A stretch of 9,482 bases of DNA, from the NCBI GenBank assembly GCA_035528895.1, contig DATKXS010000201.1, positions 1-9,482 of the forward strand, given 5' to 3'. Positions 1 to 6,093 of this stretch are shown here, piece after piece. The notes beneath the pieces are model-generated. The model ran no database searches. It saw nothing but the letters and a program-made list of their open reading frames with translations, and was not told where the DNA came from. How positions within the stretch are numbered: position 1 is the stretch's first letter; each line of letters opens with the position of its first letter. The translations under genes and the position numbers were made by a program. This DNA comes from UBA8522 sp035528895 (lineage in GTDB: Bacteria > Acidobacteriota > Aminicenantia > Aminicenantales > UBA8522).

Positions 1-2
1 CC

Positions 3-154
3 TCAGTTTTGCGCTCTCGCGTCGAGCTCCTCCATCTTGAATCGGACGCTGACGATTAAGGCGGCTCGCCTTTTGTCCAATGCCCGTAGCTCGTCGTCAC
101 CAAGGTCCCGTCCGGCAGAAGCTCCAGGCCGGGATAAGCAGAGTCCGTGAAATA
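3..154 (-). pseudogene. Sialidase-like (BNR-repeat) gene remnant, C-terminus only, frameshifted
   Basis: Read on the minus strand, 154 to 56 translates to a strongly protein-like stretch containing AYPGLELLPDGTLVTTSYGHW followed by TKGEPP and a TAA stop. If one base is restored at about 57-58 (TA-ATC to TAnATC), the frame continues as YIVSVRFKMEELDARAQN and ends at a TGA at 3-5. From memory, the pattern 'YPGLELLPDGTxVxTxYGHW...GEPPYIVSVRF' is the typical C-terminal end of secreted sialidase/neuraminidase family proteins (six-bladed beta-propeller, Asp-box repeats), which release terminal sialic acids or related sugars. The rest of the propeller is missing: the recognisable sequence stops at the edge of the palindrome at 150-201, which carries an in-frame TAG. 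It is therefore a pseudogene, truncated at its 5' end and frameshifted near its 3' end. The frameshift alone could be an assembly error, but the truncation could not be explained that way unless the contig is chimeric. Confidence 0.72.
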
Positions 155-201
155 GGGACGGTTCTATTTTTTGGATCAATAAAATAGAACCGTCCCCATT
201 T
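150..201. repeat. REP-like palindrome, 21-bp stem with one mismatch
   Basis: The arms 155-170 and 181-196 (GGGACGGTTCTATTTT and its exact complement) form a perfect 16-bp stem around a 10-nt loop (171-180). The pairing continues outward for four more base pairs (150-153 with 198-201) after a single A/C mismatch (154/197). The motif 'GGGACGGTTCTATTTT' resembles dispersed palindromes that I recall next to REP-associated (RAYT, IS200-like) tyrosine transposases in environmental bacteria; this family link is from memory. It sits exactly at the broken end of the sialidase remnant and about 85 bases before the hydrolase gene. As RNA it could also act as a transcription-blocking hairpin in either direction. 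Confidence 0.85.
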
Positions 202-219
202 TGTTTTCGGCTAGGGAAA

Positions 220-249
220 TTGACGTTCGCGTTTAATTGGAATAGTAAT
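220..249 (+). promoter_or_regulatory. Candidate sigma-70 promoter for the GH10-like hydrolase gene
   Basis: TTGACG at 220-225 (5 of 6 matches to the -35 consensus) is followed after 18 bases by AGTAAT at 244-249 (4 of 6 to the -10). Transcription would start near 256, giving a leader of about 30 bases before the ATG at 287. It lies between the palindrome and the gene, so the gene is probably transcribed independently of anything to its left. Confidence 0.5.
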
Positions 250-286
250 AAGGAAAGAGTCCTGGTTCAATATGCGGAGGGATACG

Positions 287-1885
287 ATGAAAAAAAGCTT
301 ACTTGTGCTGGCGACGGTAGCACTTTGTTTCATCCTGTCGGCCCGCGGCCAGACGGCCGTGGAAGGCAGGGGAGTTTGGGCTCATCCCGGTGATTTCGGC
401 AAGAGCGAGCAGGACGTCGAAGCTTTCATCCGGGTCCTGAAGAACGCGCACATCCAGGTCGTCGTCCCCCTGGTCAAGGACATGGCCGGCCGCGTTTTCT
501 GGCACAGCCGGCGGTTTCCCGAGGCCGTCCACCCGGACTACCGGGAGTTCGACGTCCTGCGCGCGATCACGAACGTGGCCCCAAAATATGGGATCAAGGT
601 CCATGCCTGGCTGTGCGATTTCGGCGAGGCCAAAAACTCTCCGGCCTTCAAGCTCCACCCGGAATGGGCCATGCTCAACCCTGACGGCGGACTGACCGCA
701 GATGAAAAACTCACCCCGGAGAGGGTTTATGGTCCCGTTTGGATGTGCCCCGCCCGCCGCCCGGGCTACACCGACCAGTGGCTCCTGCCGATGATCGAGG
801 AGCTCGTCCGGGATTATCCTGTCGACGGCATCCATCACGATTACGTCCGCTATCCCGGCGATGCCGCGCCCGACACCTATTGCTTTTGCGACTATTGCCT
901 GGAGCATTTTTTCATCGACAACCTCTTCTTCTATCCTTCGCAGCCGGACAAACAGGTTCCGCTGAAAAACGTTCGGCTCCGGCCGGAGGCCAACTGGGAC
1001 CAGGATTTCACCGTCAAACCGGTCGATTGGGCGGCGATGTCGCGGGAAGAAAAAGCGCGATTCATCCTGGAAGGAAAATCCATAAACCGGGCCGACCTGG
1101 ATTATTTTTTCTATGAGCTGCGCTCGGACGCCATCAGCCGGTTCGTCCGGGAAGCCTGGGAAAGGGCTTCGGCGATCCGGCCGGAGATCGAGATGTCGGC
1201 CGCCGTCTTCTCCAACCCGATGAAGAGCGGCCGGTTCATCGGCCAGCGCTGGACGGATTTCGCGCCCTGGGTGGATATCACCATGACCATGACCTACCGC
1301 AGCCATTTCCAGGGGAGCTTCGAGGATTACCTGGCCTATCTGGGCGATGTCGTGCCGGCCCAGCTTTCCTGGGTTGGAAACAAGAGCAGCCTCTACGTGG
1401 GCCTGGATGCCTTCTACATTTTCCAGGAAGAAAGGGACCCGTGGGAGAAGGCCGCCGCCTGGCTGAGATCAGGGGGCGGCGGCGAGGCACGAGGCGAGCT
1501 GAAAGCGCTGATGGAAGCCAATATCGCCTCTCTCTCCAGGTGCTCGGCGCCACAGGCAAAAACCTTGAGCGAAAAATTCAGGTCCTTCGAAAAAGGGGAA
1601 GTCGCTGGGGACGACTTGGCCGCCGAGATCACCGGCCTGCTGGCCGATCCGCCGCCGGGCTTCTTTCCCGAAGAGAAGTTCGTCCGGGCGATCGAGACCG
1701 TGAGGAAGTCCGGCGGCCGGGGCATCATGGTCTTCTCCGCTCTCCACATTTCCCGGAACAAGCTCTGGGGCGGCCTGGAAAAAGCCTTCTCCTTTCCGGC
1801 CCGGCCGGCCCAGGAGGAATTGCCCGAGGGGAATCACCTTTCGATCAGGGCTTGGCGGGCGCTGCGGAAGCAGAAGCAGGAGTAA
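287..1885 (+). CDS. Secreted GH10-like (GHL10 / DUF187-type) glycoside hydrolase
   Basis: A 532-residue protein with an N-terminal signal peptide (MKKS, then a hydrophobic core to about residue 18, with likely cleavage after the 'SARGQTA' region), so it is exported. The body resembles the GH10-like TIM-barrel hydrolases. It has RGVW near residue 28 and a helix with 'KNAHIQVVVPLV' at 52-63. 'YGIKVHAWL' lies at 101-109, the central 'VDGIHHDYVRYP' at 179-190 (acidic residue on a barrel strand), and 'WVDITMTMTYRSHF' at 328-341. The exact sugar substrate cannot be told. A Cys cluster (C199, C201, C204) follows the central motif and may bind a metal. The ATG at 287 is chosen over the in-frame ATG at 272 because GGAGG at 276-280 lies six bases before it. 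It is convergent with the DUF255 gene, 23 bases apart. The family call is firm; activity is inferred. Confidence 0.85.
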   Translation: MKKSLLVLATVALCFILSARGQTAVEGRGVWAHPGDFGKSEQDVEAFIRVLKNAHIQVVVPLVKDMAGRVFWHSRRFPEAVHPDYREFDVLRAITNVAPKYGIKVHAWLCDFGEAKNSPAFKLHPEWAMLNPDGGLTADEKLTPERVYGPVWMCPARRPGYTDQWLLPMIEELVRDYPVDGIHHDYVRYPGDAAPDTYCFCDYCLEHFFIDNLFFYPSQPDKQVPLKNVRLRPEANWDQDFTVKPVDWAAMSREEKARFILEGKSINRADLDYFFYELRSDAISRFVREAWERASAIRPEIEMSAAVFSNPMKSGRFIGQRWTDFAPWVDITMTMTYRSHFQGSFEDYLAYLGDVVPAQLSWVGNKSSLYVGLDAFYIFQEERDPWEKAAAWLRSGGGGEARGELKALMEANIASLSRCSAPQAKTLSEKFRSFEKGEVAGDDLAAEITGLLADPPPGFFPEEKFVRAIETVRKSGGRGIMVFSALHISRNKLWGGLEKAFSFPARPAQEELPEGNHLSIRAWRALRKQKQE

Positions 1886-1893
1886 GGACAAGT

Positions 1894-1915
1894 CAGGTAG
1901 ACTCGCGGCTACCTG
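1894..1915. terminator. Small hairpin between convergent genes
   Basis: CAGGTAG (1894-1900) pairs perfectly with CTACCTG (1909-1915) around an 8-nt loop. The right arm includes the stop codon of the minus-strand gene. There is no T-run on either side, so this is at best a weak bidirectional terminator for the two convergent genes. Confidence 0.3.
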
Positions 1916-3996
1916 TCCAGGAGGGTGCGCAGTTCCTCCGGCTCCGTCGTCGGACGATCGCAGCTGTAATTCGAGCAGATGTAAGTCGTCGCTCTGCCCT
2001 CCAACATCACCATCGGCTCCGTGTAAGGAGCGAGATTGACGATCTCCGGATGGCTCTCCCCGACGGGGCGGAACAGGACAACTGCCTCGGGAATGAATCT
2101 TTTCCCCAGGACGTCGAACATGGCCCCGGTGTCCGGGGCGTCCCTTCGTCCCGCGACCACGACCTCGCGGGCCGGGCCGAAGGCGAAATCGAGGCCACAT
2201 AGAAACTGGGTGTAAGCCGCGGGGTGTTGAGATATCTTCCCCGAGAATGCCTCGACGGTCCTTTGGGCTTTTTCCTCCAGGTCCAAGCGTCCCAGAAGGC
2301 GGCCGAGCCGGACGAGGTTGGAGAACATCACCGAATTTCCTGAAGGAAGGGCCCCATCATAAAGCTCTTTTCGTCGTGCCGGGAGGTCCTTATGGAGTTC
2401 GGCGGAAGTGAAGAAAAAGCCGCCCTCCCTCTCGTCCCAGAAACCTCGGATAGCGTCCTCACTGAGCTCGACCGCCCAAGAAAGAAAGCCTTTATCGAAA
2501 GTGGCCTCGTAGAGCTCGAGAAGTCCCCAGATAAGGAAGGCATGATCGTCCAGGAAAGCCGGGACGGCCACTTCCCCTTCGGCCGAGCGGTGATGGAGCT
2601 TTCCCTGAACGGTCATCGTATCGCGGATATAGACTGCCGCGGCGCGCGCGGCCTCCGCATAGTCAGTCCTGCCGAGCGCCCGAGCCGCTTTGGCCAGGGC
2701 GGCGATCATCAGCCCGTTCCAGTCGGCCAGGACCTTGGTGTCCTTGAGCGGCCGCGGCCGCTGTTCGCGCCGATTGTAGAGCGCCTTGCGGATCTGCGAG
2801 AGTTCCTTCCTGAGGTTGTCTTCGGAGATCTTGAGGTCGGCCGCAAAACGAGCCGGCGGACGGCCGAGATAGAGAATGTTCTTCCCGGAAGTCCCGCCTC
2901 CCGGCTCGGCGTAATTGCCCTCCGGCCGGAGGTTGTAAATGTGCCTGGCGAGATCGGCCTGGGATCGGGAGAGAACAGCTTCGATCTCGGCGAGCTCCCA
3001 GATATAGTATTTCCCTTCTTCCCCTTCACTGTCCGCGTCCTCGGCCGTGGAGAAGGCTCCCTCCGGCGACCTCAGATCCCGCAGGACGTAGGTCATTATC
3101 TCTTCGACCGTCCGCCGATATTCATTCTTGCCGGTGAACTGGTAGGCTTCGGTGTAGGCCATAGCCAGGAGGGCCTGGTCGTAAAGCATCTTCTCGAAGT
3201 GGGGGAGGAGCCAGCGCCGGTCGGTGGAATAGCGGTGGAAACCCAAACCGAGCTGGTCGAATATCCCTCCCAGGCGCATAGCCTGGAGGGTCTTCTCGAC
3301 CATGGCCAGGGCCTTTTTATCTTTTTTTCGCCGGGCGTAGCGGAGGAGAAAGGTCAGGTGGTGGGGAGTAGGAAATTTCGGGGCCTGGCCGAATCCCCCG
3401 TATTCGTCGTCGAACTGTCCGGTCAACTGGGAAAATACCAAGTCCAGGATGGACGGTTGGATTTTTTCACTTCCGGGAGTTGATGAGTCCTCTCCGAGAG
3501 CGGTCAGGATCCTTCCCGCCGAGTTTAGCAGCTCCGCCCGCCGGTTTTTCCAGGCCTCGGCGATGCGCCGGATGAGGTCCGGGAAGCCGATCAGTCCGAA
3601 CCGGCTGTCCTTGGGAAAATAAGTTCCGGCAAAAAACGGCTTTTTGTCGGGCGTCATGATCACGGTCAATGGCCAGCCGCCGCTCCCCGTGAGCAACTGG
3701 CAGACCGCCATGTAGTGGGCATCGACATCCGGCCGTTCCTCCCGGTCGACCTTGATGGAGATGAACGTCTCGTTCATCAGGCGGGCGACCTCTTCGTCGG
3801 CAAAGGATTCCTTTTCCATTACGTGGCACCAGTGGCAGGTGGAATAGCCGATCGAAAGGAAAACCGGCCTGTCCTGTTTCTCCGCTTCTCGGAACGCCTC
3901 GTCCCCCCAGGGATACCAGGCCACGGGATTGTCCGCGTGCCGGCGGAGGTAGGGGCTCTTCTCGCCGCCCAGCCGGTTGGTGGCTTTTCCGCGCAT
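1909..3996 (-). CDS. DUF255 / YyaL-type thioredoxin-domain protein with six-hairpin (alpha/alpha) domain
   Basis: A 695-residue protein that is full length for this family (bacterial YyaL, eukaryotic SPATA20). The N-terminal thioredoxin-like domain (about 1-165) carries the hallmark 'YSTCHWCHVM' with Cys54 and Cys57 as the redox pair, 'KVDREERPDVD' at 82-92 and 'GGWPLTV' at 106-112 with the expected cis-proline. The rest resembles an (alpha/alpha)6 glycosidase/epimerase-like barrel, with 'GGFGQAPKFPTPHHL' near 200-214, 'HFEKMLYDQALL' at 266-277, 'AEDADSEGEEGKYYIW' at 318-333, 'DWNGLM' at 425-430 and 'DGALPSGNS' at 547-555. The family is widespread and cytoplasmic (no signal peptide here), and its biochemical role is not established. 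The start has no Shine-Dalgarno sequence, but a promoter-like -10 lies seven bases upstream, consistent with a leaderless message. Confidence 0.93.
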   Translation of the reverse strand: MRGKATNRLGGEKSPYLRRHADNPVAWYPWGDEAFREAEKQDRPVFLSIGYSTCHWCHVMEKESFADEEVARLMNETFISIKVDREERPDVDAHYMAVCQLLTGSGGWPLTVIMTPDKKPFFAGTYFPKDSRFGLIGFPDLIRRIAEAWKNRRAELLNSAGRILTALGEDSSTPGSEKIQPSILDLVFSQLTGQFDDEYGGFGQAPKFPTPHHLTFLLRYARRKKDKKALAMVEKTLQAMRLGGIFDQLGLGFHRYSTDRRWLLPHFEKMLYDQALLAMAYTEAYQFTGKNEYRRTVEEIMTYVLRDLRSPEGAFSTAEDADSEGEEGKYYIWELAEIEAVLSRSQADLARHIYNLRPEGNYAEPGGGTSGKNILYLGRPPARFAADLKISEDNLRKELSQIRKALYNRREQRPRPLKDTKVLADWNGLMIAALAKAARALGRTDYAEAARAAAVYIRDTMTVQGKLHHRSAEGEVAVPAFLDDHAFLIWGLLELYEATFDKGFLSWAVELSEDAIRGFWDEREGGFFFTSAELHKDLPARRKELYDGALPSGNSVMFSNLVRLGRLLGRLDLEEKAQRTVEAFSGKISQHPAAYTQFLCGLDFAFGPAREVVVAGRRDAPDTGAMFDVLGKRFIPEAVVLFRPVGESHPEIVNLAPYTEPMVMLEGRATTYICSNYSCDRPTTEPEELRTLLDR

Positions 3997-4003
3997 ATTG
4001 GAT

Positions 4004-4032
4004 ATTGTAGCGAACCGCGGCCCTAAAGTCGA
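4004..4032 (-). promoter_or_regulatory. Candidate leaderless promoter of the DUF255 gene
   Basis: On the minus strand, TACAAT (4009-4004; 5 of 6 to the -10) is preceded at 17 bases by TCGACT (4032-4027; 4 of 6 to the -35). Only seven bases separate the -10 from the ATG at 3996, which places the expected transcription start at or next to the start codon. No purine-rich ribosome-binding sequence is present between them. Confidence 0.5.
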
Positions 4033-4150
4033 CTATTTATATAGAATCACTATATTATTGGGAATGAACAAGGAGAAAGCGGCGCTTTAATCCTCCAATG
4101 AGACGCAGGGGGAAGTTCGTTGGCCCTCAAGCGCACCTTCTTGTTGGCAG

Positions 4151-4252
4151 AGGCGAGGGAGGTGTGCGAAAAGGGTCATAAGGTAAAGCAACAATTTTTT
4201 TTTGACCAGGCGAGGGGCAGTGGCGGGAGAAACCCGTATGAGGAGTGAGCGG
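4151..4252 (+). repeat. Partial repeat units (C, and a possible fragment D)
   Basis: The 9-base end motif AGGCGAGGG of the intact units recurs at 4208-4216 and at 4151-4159. For the 4208 copy (C) the similarity extends both ways. Upstream, TAAAGCAAC and T-rich sequence ending GACC match the flank of unit B at 4408-4430. Downstream, GGAGAAACCCGTATGAG...GAGCGG matches unit A read in reverse. C breaks off at about 4252, where the end of unit A begins. The 4151 copy (D) shares little beyond the motif and may be chance. A run of nine Ts (4195-4203) lies just before C. No protein-like reading frame was found here. Confidence 0.5.
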
Positions 4253-4253
4253 A

Positions 4254-4393
4254 AGGCTCGGGATATATGCCTCGAAGTCACGCTGCGATTTCCCCAGCGA
4301 GGAAATCTTGCTCGATTCGCTCCTCGCTCTCCTCTTCGAGGAACCCTGCCCGCTCGTCGCTCATACGGACTTCTCACCATACATCCCTCGCCT
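4254..4393 (-). repeat. Repeat unit A, 140 bp, structured, inverted relative to unit B
   Basis: On the minus strand the unit starts AGGCGAGGG (4393-4385) and ends CCCGAGCCT (4262-4254); both ends are identical to those of unit B. Shared internal blocks in the same order are GTGAG-AAGTCC, GAGCGGGCA-GGTT-CTC, and TTCCTCGCTGGGGAA. Two hairpins are visible: 4330-4334 with 4338-4342 (5 bp, 3-nt loop), and 4287-4293 with 4301-4307 (7 bp, GATTTCC/GGAAATC, 7-nt loop). The two ends can pair with each other as a 9-position helix whose middle is a tandem G-A/A-G mismatch. Function is unknown; it could be a MITE-like element or a structured RNA. Confidence 0.7.
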
Positions 4394-4431
4394 CATTGAA
4401 GAAATATAAAGCAACCAGATGTTCTTTACCA

Positions 4432-4573
4432 AGGCGAGGGCTTTGGTGAGGAAGTCCATCGACGACTGAGCGGGCATGGTTTCTCTCCAGAGGAGAGAAG
4501 AGCGAAGGAGGAGTTTGGAGTGAGGTTCCTCGCTGGGGAACCGAACGGGCTGACGAACCCAAAGCCCGAGCCT
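4432..4573 (+). repeat. Repeat unit B, 142 bp, structured, inverted relative to unit A
   Basis: It starts AGGCGAGGG (4432-4440) and ends CCCGAGCCT (4565-4573), as in unit A on the other strand. Hairpins sit at the corresponding positions: 4481-4488 with 4492-4499 (8 bp TTCTCTCC/GGAGAGAA, 3-nt loop) and 4524-4529 with 4537-4542 (6 bp GGTTCC/GGAACC, 7-nt loop TCGCTGG, same loop as A). Several stem pairs differ from A by changes on both sides, which keeps the pairing. The unit ends 39 bases before the sigma-54 regulator start, so it may lie in that gene's leader. An alternative CGGGCT/AGCCCG stem (4546-4551 with 4563-4568) would compete with the end-to-end helix. Confidence 0.7.
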
Positions 4574-4612
4574 ATTTGAGAATAATCTCGCGGGCTGATC
4601 GTTCATTGGGTT

Positions 4613-6040
4613 GTGAGCATCTCCCGCCGCCAGATCGAATCCTTCCTGGCCAAATCGTTGCGGATCATCGGCGAAGAAATCCCCTCCAGCCGGGTCGTCC
4701 TGGCCGTTTTCGACGGCCTTCGCCGACTCGCCGAGATGCGATCCTGGCCCTGTCCGGACCCCTCTTTTGAGTCCCTCGCCTCCGACTTGATCCGCCAGGC
4801 GGCCGAAGAAGGAGGTCCCGTGTTCGGGGAAGGAGAGTCCGGTCCTCAGACGGACCCCGACGGTCCTCGGGTCTCCGGACCGCGCAGCCTGATCTGTCTT
4901 CCTTTGCAGGACGGAGAGATCCCCGTGGGAGCCGTCTGCCTTGGACGGAACCCCGGCCAGACGCCCTACTCGCCCGCGGACCTGGAAACGCTCGTCTTCT
5001 TGACGCGCTCGTTCGCCGCGGTGATCAAAGATGGTTTTGATGACCAGGATCGGGCAGACAGGGCCGTCCCTGCTTCAGAGCCCGACCCGCCGATCGGGAA
5101 GAGCCGGGCCTTCTGCGCGATCCGGACGCTCATCGATAAGGTCAAGGAGACCGACGCTCCGGTCTTCATTTATGGGGAAAGCGGCACCGGAAAAGAGCTC
5201 GTCGCCCGGGCCATTCATAACCGGGGAGCCCGGCGGGCCGGTCCGTTCGTCGCTCTCAACTGCGGGGCCATCCCCGACCAGCTGCTCGAAAGCGAGCTGT
5301 TCGGCCATGCCCGCGGCGCCTTCACCGGCGCCCTGCGGGAGAAAGCCGGACTGCTCGAGGAGGCCAAAGGAGGAACGTTCTTTCTGGACGAGATCGGCGA
5401 CCTGTCCCTTCCTCTTCAAGCCAAGCTGCTGCGGCTGCTCCAGGAGAAGGAGATCCGGCGCGTCGGCGAGACCCGGACCCGGCCTATCGACGTCCGTTTC
5501 GTCTCGGCCACCAACAAGGACCTGGAAAAAGAGATCGAGCGGGGAACTTTCCGGATGGACCTCTATTACCGACTGCGTATCCTGACCATCGAGGTCCCGC
5601 CCCTCCGGGAACGGCGGGGAGACATCCTCCTCTTGATCAATCACTTCGTCGAAAAGTACGGGCGGGAGATGGGACGCGATCGGACCTATGTTTCTCCCCG
5701 TGCCCTGGAGCTTCTGGTGAACTACAGCTGGCCCGGGAATATCCGGGAGCTCCAGAATGAAGCCCAGCGCTGCCTGATCCTGGCCGGGAACGACCGTCTG
5801 ATCCGGGAGGAACACCTCTCTTCCAAGATCAACCCGCATCCGCAGCCATCGGCCCCGGTCACTTATAATTACTTCACCGCCAAGGCCGAGTTCGAGAAGA
5901 GGTTCCTCCACCAGGCGCTCGTCCGCTTCGGCCACAACAAGGCGCGGACGGCCGAGGAGATCGGCCTAACCCGACAGGGGCTTTTTAAGTTATTGAAAAA
6001 ACATAATTTGGATGCCAAGCCCCGGGCTACCCCGGAATGA
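4613..6040 (+). CDS. Sigma-54-dependent transcriptional activator (GAF - AAA+ - Fis HTH)
   Basis: A 475-residue NtrC-class enhancer-binding protein. Residues about 10-140 look like a GAF sensor domain ('SLICLPLQDGEIPVGAVCLGR' region at 92-112). The AAA+ domain (about 160-400) has Walker A GESGTGKE (188-195), the sigma-54-contacting GAFTGA loop (235-240), Walker B GGTFFLDE (253-260), sensor I 'VSATNKD' (297-303), the 'RMDLYYRL' arginine-finger region (314-321) and sensor II 'GNIREL' (375-380). The C-terminal Fis-type helix-turn-helix is at about 441-466. It would remodel sigma-54 polymerase at -24/-12 promoters using ATP. There is no receiver domain, so it probably responds to a small ligand through GAF rather than to a histidine kinase. 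The start is GTG at 4613. No clear Shine-Dalgarno is seen, and an in-frame TAA at 4583-4585 limits any extension. Confidence 0.93.
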   Translation: MSISRRQIESFLAKSLRIIGEEIPSSRVVLAVFDGLRRLAEMRSWPCPDPSFESLASDLIRQAAEEGGPVFGEGESGPQTDPDGPRVSGPRSLICLPLQDGEIPVGAVCLGRNPGQTPYSPADLETLVFLTRSFAAVIKDGFDDQDRADRAVPASEPDPPIGKSRAFCAIRTLIDKVKETDAPVFIYGESGTGKELVARAIHNRGARRAGPFVALNCGAIPDQLLESELFGHARGAFTGALREKAGLLEEAKGGTFFLDEIGDLSLPLQAKLLRLLQEKEIRRVGETRTRPIDVRFVSATNKDLEKEIERGTFRMDLYYRLRILTIEVPPLRERRGDILLLINHFVEKYGREMGRDRTYVSPRALELLVNYSWPGNIRELQNEAQRCLILAGNDRLIREEHLSSKINPHPQPSAPVTYNYFTAKAEFEKRFLHQALVRFGHNKARTAEEIGLTRQGLFKLLKKHNLDAKPRATPE

Positions 6041-6075
6041 TGAGCCGCCGTCCGCTTTTCTCTTCCTGTTTTTTT

Positions 6076-6084
6076 TGATATATT
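6076..6084 (+). promoter_or_regulatory. Candidate extended -10 element before the CPCC protein gene
   Basis: TGATATATT (TG at 6076-6077, then TATATT at 6079-6084) matches an extended -10, nine bases before the ATG at 6094. The -35 position is poor (TTTTCT). A strong ribosome-binding sequence is missing in the short gap, so a very short-leader message is possible. Alternatively the gene is simply read through from the regulator 53 bases upstream. Confidence 0.35.
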
Positions 6085-6093
6085 GGGTTTCCG

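Noticed and set aside
299..1306. 335-codon open frame opposite the GH10-like gene
   Set aside because: It is a mirror of the real gene's GC-rich codon structure, with no recognisable domain; the plus-strand protein has a signal peptide and family motifs.
2392..3483. 363-codon open frame opposite the DUF255 gene
   Set aside because: Shadow of a well-conserved 695-aa protein; low-complexity Arg/Gly/Glu composition and no domain.
4189..4203. Run of nine Ts as an intrinsic terminator for something upstream
   Set aside because: No stable GC-rich stem directly precedes it, and no plus-strand gene ends upstream; the only pairing (GGTCA/TGACC) is weak with a long loop.
4087..4380. 97-codon open frame on the minus strand within the repeat region
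   Set aside because: The translation is Arg/Ser/Pro-rich with no family character, the frame runs across repeat-unit boundaries, and the region is better explained by the inverted repeats.
4151..4440. CRISPR-like array from the recurring AGGCGAGGG motif
   Set aside because: Motif spacing is irregular (49 and 215 bases), orientation is mixed, and the copies belong to longer diverged units; no spacer structure exists.
4573..4612. Sigma-54 (-24/-12) promoter that the regulator might use for itself or its neighbours
   Set aside because: No TGGCAC-N5-TTGC-like pair with correct GG/GC spacing was found before this gene, before 6094 or before iadA.
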